5,632 bases of DNA, from the NCBI GenBank assembly GCA_015490255.1, contig WFYF01000302.1, positions 1 to 5,632 of the forward strand, in the 5' to 3' direction. Made by a program: the position numbers and the translations under genes. The DNA comes from Caldifarciminota bacterium (GTDB lineage: Bacteria > Hydrothermota > Hydrothermia > S141-80). Each line of letters begins with the position of its first letter. Within the stretch, counting starts at the first letter, position 1. Below, in pieces: positions 1 to 5,632 of the stretch. A model generated the notes under the pieces. The model was not told the DNA's origin. It saw nothing but the letters and a program-made list of their open reading frames with translations, and made no database searches.

Positions 1-65
1 GAGATTCCGGTGGCGAAACGCAGCGCCCCTCACCGGCCCTTCTGTCGTCTGCGCGGGGAAAATAT
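1..65. other. Left edge, no assignable gene
   Basis: No convincing gene is visible at the left edge. Two forward frames are open through it: frame 1 runs to a TGA at 169-171 and frame 3 continues to a stop ending at 326. Neither translation has a recognisable motif, and the frame 3 stretch overlaps the well-supported gene starting at 220. Open frames of this size are expected by chance in GC-rich DNA. The last codons of an upstream gene cannot be excluded, but a strong promoter at 85-113 argues that most of the segment up to 219 is intergenic. Confidence 0.5.
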
Positions 66-86
66 GGTGCGGTCGCACCCGTTTTT
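66..86 (+). promoter_or_regulatory. Palindrome with T-run abutting the -35 box
   Basis: GGTGCG (66-71) and CGCACC (74-79) form a perfect inverted repeat with a 2-bp centre, followed by a run of five T (82-86) that overlaps the first bases of the -35 hexamer. As RNA only about five pairs (GGTGC/GCACC) with a four-base loop could form, so it would be a weak intrinsic terminator for an upstream gene. As DNA it is a 14-bp dyad centred near -48, where activators or repressors commonly bind. The sequence does not decide between these roles. Confidence 0.4.
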
Positions 87-113
87 GACAGGGTGGCAGG
101 AGACGTGTATAAT
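85..113 (+). promoter_or_regulatory. Consensus sigma70-type promoter
   Basis: TTGACA at 85-90 and TATAAT at 108-113 are both exact matches to the housekeeping sigma consensus, and the 17-bp spacer is the optimum. Transcription would start near position 120, giving a 5' untranslated leader of about 100 nt before the ATG at 220. A perfect match at both hexamers with ideal spacing is very unlikely by chance in such GC-rich sequence. The promoter is expected to be strong, unless the adjacent dyad at 66-79 binds a regulator. Confidence 0.85.
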
Positions 114-208
114 GTGGATGCGGGAGGTCTGGATTGCAGGTCGGTGCGGTTCAGGCTCCCGGACCCTGTGAGAGACGCCTTTCCCATCCGCGTTTCCCAC
201 GAACACCC

Positions 209-215
209 GAGGGGG
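209..215 (+). promoter_or_regulatory. Ribosome binding site for the gene at 220
   Basis: The purine run GAGGGGG contains the Shine-Dalgarno core GAGG at 209-212, with 7 nt between that core and the ATG at 220. This spacing supports 220 as the start, as does the signal peptide that begins right at that codon. Confidence 0.75.
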
Positions 216-219
216 TTGC

Positions 220-3200
220 ATGATTTCTCCAAAAGTTGTTGCGGGGGTGATTTCCCTGTTCCTCGTGAACGGGGTGTCCGCCCAGGTGGTCACGCGATGG
301 CAGACCACCCCCGGTGGGCGGATTGACTATACCGACGGGACGCTCCACCCATCCGGCGCGCTGTTCATGACACCCCGGGACGGTACGGGCAGCGGATATG
401 TGGCCCGGCTGGATCCGGAAAACGGCGCCACACTCTGGGAAGTGAACCTGAACACCGGAGGTGGGTTGCCGGTGCTCGCGCCCACACCGGAAGGAGTGGT
501 GGTGGGCAACGGGTTCACGGGGGCCAACCGGATCCAGGTTTCCCTGGTGGACACCGCGGGAACCCTGCTTTCCAGCTATGTGAACGCCCAGGTCAACGCC
601 AGCGTCCAGCAAATTGTCTATACTTCGGGATACGCCGTGCTTTCCGGCTCCCGGGATTCCGGCGGCTCATCGTATTTCTGGGTGATGGGGGTGGATCCCC
701 ATGTCCCGGAATCCCTCTGGACCTATCAGGAGGCGGGCACGGGGTTTTATGGCGCCCGGCAGCTTGCGGTGCTTCCCTCCGGCGACGTGGTGGCCGCCGG
801 TGTGGTGAACAACGAGGTGGTGGTGGTCCGGCTGACACCGGACTCCGGACAGGTGGTGTGGCGCACGTCGGTGTCGCCGGGAGCTCTGCCCAGCAGCTGG
901 GCCAACGTCCCCGGTCTGGCTGTAACACCGGCGGGGGATGTGCTGGTTGCAGCCTCGGTGGGGAACCAGGCCCTGGTCGCCCGTCTGGACAGCGCGGGGT
1001 CTGTGGTCTGGAGCGTGCTGAACAGCGGGCAGGCACGGGGACTCGCCCTTCGCGATTCCCTGCTTTACACGGTGAGGTACAGCAACACCGGTTTCACCGT
1101 TACCGTCTCCCGCCGTGATCCCGCCACAGGGAACACGTTGTGGGAACGGTCCCTCGTCACAAACATCAGGATCTTCAACGCTCTGGTGGACACCGCCGGG
1201 AATTTCGTGGCGGCCGGGATGCTCGGCCCCCTCAATCCCACCCATGACGGCATCCTCGCCCTCACCTCCGAAGGGGTCACGCGATATGTGGGCGGGCTGT
1301 TCGGCGGAGACCGCATTTACAGCATCATGTCCGTCGGCACGGACATCCTGGTGGCCGGAGACGCGGCCAGCGCCGTGGCCGGACGATACGCCTTCGTGCC
1401 CTACCTCACCGGGCTTTCCTTTGTCTGGGAAGATGGAAACAACGGTGTTCCCAACGTGGAAGGGGATCCCCTCCCCGGGGACTCCCTGTTTGTGACTTTC
1501 CGTTTTCAGGCCCACGGGGACCCCATGACCCCGGAGGTGCTTTTGCGCTGCTGGAACTGCAACGCCCTTTCCCTTGCCGATAGCGTGATCCAGTCGCCGC
1601 CCGTCGTGGACGGGGACACCTTCACCGTCCGGTTTCCCGCCACCCTCGCCCCGGGCAACGGCCCCATACGTTTCCAGGCCTTCCACATTTACGGAAGCGA
1701 CACCTTCCCCGTGCCCGGCACGGACACCATCGTCCCGTCCGTCCGGGAATTCACCCACGCGTATGCTTATACGGTCCTGGACGATGGAGACCTCCACCAT
1801 CCCGAACGGGCCCTGTATTCCTGGGTGGAAACCACCGCCACCAGCGGCATCCCCCTTCCCGACACCGCTGTTCGCCTGGATCTCCCCGCCCCCTTCACCT
1901 ACGGCGGAGTGAGCCACACGTCGGTCTGGGTGGGGACCGCCGGATGGGTGATCTTCGGAGACACCCTGCCCGCCCTGTCCGGAAACCTTCCGGATTATGC
2001 GCTCCCGGCGACCCACGGGATGCTCTTTGTAGCGCAGAAGGCGGGGCTGAACGCCACGCTGGACACGGTCCAGGCCGGGAGTCTGTGGGTGGTGATCTGG
2101 GAAGGGGCCGGCGTCCGGGCGGAACTGGTGCTGGATTACGGCGATACGCTCCAATCCGGGGACGACCGGATGGTGGTGCAATACCAGACCTACACGGATT
2201 CCACCCTCCGCATCGGGGTGCAGTCCCCCCTGTCCGGTGGACTTTCCGGTGTGATGCTCTGGAACGGGTCCCAAGCCGCGCCCGATCTGGCCGGTCCGGC
2301 GGATCTGCGGGTCTACACCTTCCTTCTGGACAGCCTTGCCTTTCCCCCTCTCTCCTCTCCCCTTTTCGCCTGGGTCTGGTCGGATTCCGGCGACAACCGG
2401 CCCGGAAGCAGCGGGGACTCCGCGGTGGTGCACATTCCCTACGCCAACCCCGGCCGATCCACCGGCCCGGTGGAAATCCGTCTGGGGTGTGAGGATGCCG
2501 GAAACGGACTGTGCGGCGCCCTCCATTTCCTCAATCCCCAGGACACACTCCGGATCCTGCCCTTCGTCCGGACAGCCCAGACCCCGGATTCCCTCCAGAT
2601 CCCGGTGCTTCTGGATTCCACGGGACAGGTGGGGGCCCGGTTCACCCTCCGGATGATCATCCAGACCCCCGTCCGTACGGACACGGTCCGCCGACCTTTC
2701 ACGCTGGTTCAGGACGACGCGCTCCTGGCGCCGGAGAGCACCATGGTGGGGATGAACTACGTGGGGCTGGAGCCCGGAGATTCCACGGATCTCACGATTC
2801 CCCCCGTGTCCTGGATGGAAATCAATCCGGATTCCGGCGGCGCGGGGATCCTTCTTGCGGTGGACGATGACGACGACGGGCGGGGAAGGGTGGTGCTTCC
2901 CGTACCCTTCGTGTATGACAGCGCGGCCCTGGACACCCTCTGGGTTTGCACCAACGGCTGGGCGGTCCTGGGTGGAGATCCGGGAACCAGCAATTACACA
3001 CCGGACTCCCTGCCCGGTCCCACCGTGCCCGGGGTGATGGCCCCCTTCTGGACGGATCTGATCTTTGAAAATTACGGCGGGGGGCAGGGCATTTATCTCC
3101 TTCTTCAGGACTCCCTGATGGTCATCCAGTGGGCCAACGTCCAGCGATACGACAACACCAGCGACACCCTGAACTTTCAGATTCAGTTGCGTCCGGGGGA

Positions 3201-3651
3201 TTCGTCCATCGTTTTCGTCTTTCGCACCGCCCTTTCCGGTCCCATGCTCACTTCCAGCACGGTGGGCATCCAGAACCGTGCGACCTATGATGCCATCCTG
3301 GTGGAACACAACGGCGTGTACCACGGCAACGCCTATCCCCTCACGGCCGGTCACTTCCTGTTCTTCCGTCCCCAGCCCATGGTTTCGGTGGTGGAAGAGG
3401 CTTTCAGGCCCCCGGCCCTTGCTGTCCGCCTCAGCCCCCGGGGAAGGAACCTCCGGCTGGCGGTTCCCGCTGCCATGAACCTCCGGATCCAGATCCTGGA
3501 CGTTGCGGGGCGCATCCGTTTCCGCCGGAAGGGAACCTTTGCGCCGGGGGTGCACATCCTTCCTGTTCCCGCCATGAAGGCCGGGATCTATTTCCTCCGG
3601 GTGGTCGCTCCCGAAACCCGGCTCACCCGGAAGGTGTTCCTCCTGCCCTGA
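220..3651 (+). CDS. Exported propeller/beta-sandwich protein with T9SS-type C-terminal domain
   Basis: A 1143-residue secreted or surface protein of unknown specific role; I recognise its domains but not a named gene. The start is set by a Shine-Dalgarno site and a signal peptide (residues 1-21, likely cleavage VSA|QVV). Residues 22 to about 395 form a PQQ-like beta-propeller: blade-end motifs of the form D-x-x-G-x-x-(L/V)-W recur every 44-50 residues. Then come two copies of an Ig-like plus nidogen-like pair (about 399-705 and 715-1050). Equivalent landmarks are W535/W865, W576/W914, W627/W971 and G-x-Q at 666-668/1016-1018. Cys pairs at 444/447 and 757/765 could be disulfides. Residues 882-886 are five Asp in a row. 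Residues about 1062-1143 resemble T9SS type A sorting domains (LDVAGR at 1093-1098, GIYFLRV at 1122-1128, basic RK near the end). I infer export through the Sec system and then T9SS, with anchoring or release at the surface. No catalytic motif is visible, so a binding, adhesion or structural role is more likely than an enzyme. CDS call near certain; domain names are by eye. Confidence 0.95.
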   Translation: MISPKVVAGVISLFLVNGVSAQVVTRWQTTPGGRIDYTDGTLHPSGALFMTPRDGTGSGYVARLDPENGATLWEVNLNTGGGLPVLAPTPEGVVVGNGFTGANRIQVSLVDTAGTLLSSYVNAQVNASVQQIVYTSGYAVLSGSRDSGGSSYFWVMGVDPHVPESLWTYQEAGTGFYGARQLAVLPSGDVVAAGVVNNEVVVVRLTPDSGQVVWRTSVSPGALPSSWANVPGLAVTPAGDVLVAASVGNQALVARLDSAGSVVWSVLNSGQARGLALRDSLLYTVRYSNTGFTVTVSRRDPATGNTLWERSLVTNIRIFNALVDTAGNFVAAGMLGPLNPTHDGILALTSEGVTRYVGGLFGGDRIYSIMSVGTDILVAGDAASAVAGRYAFVPYLTGLSFVWEDGNNGVPNVEGDPLPGDSLFVTFRFQAHGDPMTPEVLLRCWNCNALSLADSVIQSPPVVDGDTFTVRFPATLAPGNGPIRFQAFHIYGSDTFPVPGTDTIVPSVREFTHAYAYTVLDDGDLHHPERALYSWVETTATSGIPLPDTAVRLDLPAPFTYGGVSHTSVWVGTAGWVIFGDTLPALSGNLPDYALPATHGMLFVAQKAGLNATLDTVQAGSLWVVIWEGAGVRAELVLDYGDTLQSGDDRMVVQYQTYTDSTLRIGVQSPLSGGLSGVMLWNGSQAAPDLAGPADLRVYTFLLDSLAFPPLSSPLFAWVWSDSGDNRPGSSGDSAVVHIPYANPGRSTGPVEIRLGCEDAGNGLCGALHFLNPQDTLRILPFVRTAQTPDSLQIPVLLDSTGQVGARFTLRMIIQTPVRTDTVRRPFTLVQDDALLAPESTMVGMNYVGLEPGDSTDLTIPPVSWMEINPDSGGAGILLAVDDDDDGRGRVVLPVPFVYDSAALDTLWVCTNGWAVLGGDPGTSNYTPDSLPGPTVPGVMAPFWTDLIFENYGGGQGIYLLLQDSLMVIQWANVQRYDNTSDTLNFQIQLRPGDSSIVFVFRTALSGPMLTSSTVGIQNRATYDAILVEHNGVYHGNAYPLTAGHFLFFRPQPMVSVVEEAFRPPALAVRLSPRGRNLRLAVPAAMNLRIQILDVAGRIRFRRKGTFAPGVHILPVPAMKAGIYFLRVVAPETRLTRKVFLLP
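283..1404 (+). repeat. Eight-fold propeller blade repeat within the first protein
   Basis: Coding repeat, diverged at the DNA level. Aromatic residues close successive units at W27, W73, Y120, W167, W214, W264, W308 and Y356, giving steps of 46, 47, 47, 47, 50, 44 and 48 residues. Units carry the PQQ-like signature D-P-x-x-G-x-x-L-W (for example 65-73 and 300-308) and an inner strand of the type P-x-G-D-V-(V/L)-x-A (from about 186 and 233). W27 lies at the mature N-terminus, so the last unit (357 to about 395) is probably closed by the first strand, as in other propellers. Eight blades is an inference from this spacing. Confidence 0.7.
1414..3375 (+). repeat. Tandem duplication of a two-domain beta-sandwich module
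   Basis: Residues about 399-705 and 715-1050 repeat the same order of domains. Each begins with an Ig-like or CARDB-like segment opened by a Trp-Asp/Ser-Asp-Gly motif (VWEDGNN at 402-408; VWSDSGDN at 719-726) and carrying a cysteine pair after a hydrophobic strand. Each continues into a nidogen-like sandwich with a W-(V/M)-E opening, a PF-x-Y strand, a WV-x-T-x-GW turn, a V-I-x/V-V-I-W strand and a closing G-x-Q. The copies are well diverged, so the duplication is old. Boundaries are approximate. Confidence 0.6.
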
Positions 3652-3674
3652 ACGCGCGCCGAATCTGATTTTCT

Positions 3675-3702
3675 GCGGGCGGGCCTCCGGCCCGCCCGCT
3701 TT
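3675..3702 (+). terminator. Perfect 11-bp GC hairpin after the first gene
   Basis: GCGGGCGGGCC (3675-3685) and GGCCCGCCCGC (3689-3699) are exact reverse complements around a TCC loop, beginning 24 nt past the TGA at 3649-3651. Only three T follow before GG, so the U-tract is short for a textbook intrinsic terminator, but the stem is very stable. It probably ends transcription of the first gene or stabilises its mRNA 3' end. It also argues against the downstream gene being co-transcribed. Confidence 0.7.
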
Positions 3703-3767
3703 GGTATGAGACGGGTGCGGGATCCCGAGGCACCACCTGTTCGCCTGCAGGTTCCGGACCCGTCCTG

Positions 3768-3773
3768 TATAAT
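3768..3773 (+). promoter_or_regulatory. Consensus -10 box just ahead of the protease gene
   Basis: TATAAT here sits in the same TGTATAAT context as the -10 box at 108-113. No good -35 hexamer lies 16-18 bp upstream (CTGCAG occupies the 17-bp position), so the promoter would be weak or rely on other contacts. A start of transcription at about 3780-3781 would leave only 3-4 nt before the ATG at 3784. There is no Shine-Dalgarno sequence between this box and the ATG. Confidence 0.5.
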
Positions 3774-3783
3774 CCCCTTCACG

Positions 3784-5607
3784 ATGAGCCGGTTCCATCT
3801 CTTCCTCCTGGTGCTTGCGCTGGCTGGCGTCCTCCATGCAGGGGGATGGGTGCGCCTTCCGCGGGGCAAAGCCCGGGTGGAGCGCATCCCCGCAGAGCGG
3901 GATCTCACCATCCGCCGGCGTCTGCGATCCTTCCAGTTCCCCCGCACGTCCGATCTGGTGTCCCCCCGTCTGCAGAGGGCGGTCCTGGATTCTCCCGTGA
4001 TCATGCGCATCCTGGCCATCCGGGTGCAGTTTCCCGAGGAGATCCCCGACGATCCCCAGACCACCGGCAACGGCCGGTTTGTGCTCACGCCTCAGGATGA
4101 TCCCATTGATACCGTAACGCCCTGCGGAGATACCTTTTATAACCCCAATTATGAACCGCCCCACGACAGAACCTATTTTGAGCGCCAGCTGGAGGCGCTG
4201 GCCCACTATGTCACCCTGTGGACCTATGGTCGGGTGAAAATTGAGTGGCGGGTGGTGCCGGAGGAACCTGAAAGTGCCTATGTGCTCCCTCATCCCATGA
4301 GGTATTACGGAGATCCGGATCACTTTGAACAGGGGCTGGTGAATCTGGCCCGGGACGCCTTCCTCGCTGCGGATCAGGATCCGCGGGTGTCCTTTGAGGA
4401 CATTGATCAGAATGGGGTCCGGGACTATGACGAAGGCGTGCTGCCCCGCTATATCATCTTCCACGCGGGGAGCGCCTGGCAAACAGATCTGAACTTTGAC
4501 ACACCCTACGACATCGCAGCCGTGACCCTGCCCCCCGGCATTTTTGAATATTACCTGGGGGTGCCCTATATTCTGCTCAACGAAGGGCAGGACACGGTGT
4601 ATGACGTGGCCATCCTGCCGGAAACCATGTCCCAGGACGGGGTGATTTTCAAACTTCAGGGCACCCTGATTCACGAGGCCGGACATCTTCTGTTTTTTCA
4701 GCCGGACCTTTACGACGTTTTCGGACAGGGAGCGGGAATCGGGGCCTGGGGAATCATGGGCTCTGGAAGTTATCTCTCCGTGCCTGGGGCCGTTCCTCCC
4801 GGTCTGATGCCTCCTCTGCCCAACGCGTGGGAGCGCTACTGGACGGACAGCATTGTCCACCTCCTGTGGGGCGAGCCGTACGACATCAATCAGGGCCTTT
4901 TCGGAGGAAGTCTGGAGCGGATTTTGCCCCCTTCTTCCCCCATGGAATACGCCCTGTTCCCGGGCATGATCCTCACGGACTCGGCCGGCAACCTGCTGGA
5001 AGCCCCGGGCACCCGGCCGCGCTTCCTGGCCCTCCAGCTCTCTCCCACAGAATGGTATCTTCTGGAATACAAACGGGACAACCTCCCCGCCAACGATTCG
5101 GTGTATGTGTGCAACGGGGATACCCTCCAGACCGCCGTGTATGGCCGGTGGAAGGACGGCGTTGTGGTGCACTTTTACGGGGAAAACGACTATCTTCTTC
5201 CCGGTTCGGGGCTGCTGGTGTGGCACATTGATGACGGCATCATCCAGCGGGAATACGTTTACAATACGGTGAATGCCGTTCGTCCCATGGGCGTGGACCT
5301 TGTGGAGGCTGATGGTGTGCAGGACCTGGAGGCCTTTGCCGCCGGCGGAGTGGAGGAGGTGTTTGGAAGTCCCCACGATCCTTTTTATCAGGGGAACAAC
5401 GCCACCCTCGCTCCCTGGACCTTCCCCCCGGCTCGCCTGAACTCGGGGGCCGACGCACCCGTGGTGGTGGAAGACGTCTCGGAACCGGGCGACTCCATGA
5501 CCTTCCGCCTGCGGCCTCCGGACGCGCTTCCCCCTTTTCCTATTCCTTTTCAGGACACCGCCGGCCGGTGGGTCACCCGGGTGAACGATCGCCACATTCT
5601 CCTTGTG
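3784..5607 (+). CDS. Secreted M6-family zinc metalloprotease-like protein, 3' truncated
   Basis: The reading frame stays open to the window end, so the protein is incomplete: 608 genuine residues are seen and the C-terminus is missing. It starts with a signal peptide (1-19, likely cleavage LHA|GG). An in-frame ATG at 3706 exists, but it would bury that signal and has no ribosome site. M6 features in order: a RILAIRVQF strand (75-83) and TTGNGRF (93-99); Y131-F132 followed by a helix; an EF-hand-like loop D-x-D-x-N-G-x-x-D-x-x-E (206-217), then FHAG; LPETMSQDG (278-286); zinc motif HEAGH (297-301) with PDLYD (307-311); and a Met-turn WGIMGSGSY (322-330). Farther on are VWHIDDG (479-485), an EADG-type segment and DPFYQGNN (532-539), all typical of M6 relatives. 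It probably hydrolyses proteins outside the cell. The gap from the second His to the Asp ligand is one residue longer than the usual HExxHxxGxxD, and Phe replaces the Gly. After about residue 583 a new domain may begin. A T9SS-type domain may follow but is not seen. Confidence 0.93.
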
Positions 5608-5632
5608 CTGTCTCTTATACACATCTCCGAGC
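5608..5632. other. Nextera/Tn5 adapter contamination
   Basis: CTGTCTCTTATACACATCT (5608-5626) is the reverse complement of the 19-bp Tn5 mosaic end used in tagmentation libraries, and the following CCGAGC (5627-5632) is the start of the read-2 adapter. Translated in the protease frame it gives LSLIHISE, a well-known artefact peptide at the ends of metagenomic proteins. These bases should be trimmed. They are not a natural transposon end. Confidence 0.97.

Noticed and set aside
152..169. Possible shared motif with 3748-3767 (CAGG-TCC-GGACCC-TGT)
   Set aside because: The two copies align only with gaps and lie at different places relative to their promoters: downstream of the -10 in one, upstream in the other. 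This is within chance for GC-rich sequence.
93..326. Small forward frame overlapping the start of the first gene
   Set aside because: It has no ribosome site, would begin inside the promoter spacer, has no recognisable motif, and overlaps the first gene, which has far stronger support.
2859..2879. Asp-rich stretch as a low-complexity DNA repeat
   Set aside because: Five consecutive Asp codons (residues 882-886) are encoded by mixed GAC/GAT and sit in a loop before a beta strand, so they look like part of the nidogen-like domain rather than a microsatellite.
3649..3786. Stop-codon readthrough fusing the two genes
   Set aside because: The frame is open from 3652 into the second gene, so a TGA readthrough would join them. 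The stop is preceded by a complete sorting-type domain and followed by a strong hairpin, and the second gene has its own signal peptide. The open spacer is best explained by chance in GC-rich DNA.
667..5622. 1651-codon open frame on the minus strand
   Set aside because: It starts inside adapter sequence (MYKRQ artefact), mirrors codon for codon two well-supported + strand genes with signal peptides and known domains, and its translation is low-complexity His/Gly/Arg/Pro-rich sequence without domains.
5608..5626. Natural Tn5-like transposon end
   Set aside because: The 19-bp mosaic end is a synthetic hybrid used in library kits, and the adjoining CCGAGC is adapter sequence located exactly at the contig edge.

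Overview
This GC-rich window looks like the end of a metagenomic or draft contig from a bacterium of the FCB superphylum or an allied candidate phylum (candidate division WOR-3 / Zixibacteria-like lineages are plausible). That placement is an inference from three things: a C-terminal domain resembling type IX secretion (T9SS, Por) sorting domains, an M6-type metalloprotease of the kind common in those groups, and large beta-sandwich/propeller surface proteins. No marker gene is present to fix the taxon.

Layout, all on the + strand. Positions 1-219 are a non-coding leader with a full-consensus sigma70-type promoter (TTGACA, 17 bp, TATAAT) and a short palindrome just upstream of its -35 box. 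Positions 220-3651 encode a complete 1143-residue exported protein: signal peptide, an apparently eight-bladed propeller with a repeat of about 47 residues, two tandem copies of a two-domain module (Ig-like sandwich plus nidogen-like sandwich), and a T9SS type-A-like C-terminal domain. A perfect 11-bp GC hairpin follows at 3675-3702. A second promoter-like TATAAT lies only 10 nt ahead of the second gene, which starts at 3784 and encodes a secreted M6-family zinc metalloprotease-like protein. That gene is cut off by the window end.

The last 25 bases (5608-5632) are not genomic. They match the Nextera Tn5 mosaic-end/read-2 adapter, so real sequence ends at 5607. The adapter adds a spurious peptide to the protease gene and supplies a false start to a 1651-codon antisense open frame, which I reject as a gene.

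Both genes encode exported proteins, and together they look like part of a cell-surface or secreted set. A shared pathway is not shown. The hairpin and separate promoter-like elements suggest they are transcribed independently. I see no RNA genes, mobile elements or CRISPR arrays. The best candidates for something less described are the doubled module architecture of the first protein, the atypical zinc-site spacing of the protease, and the nearly leaderless start of the second gene.
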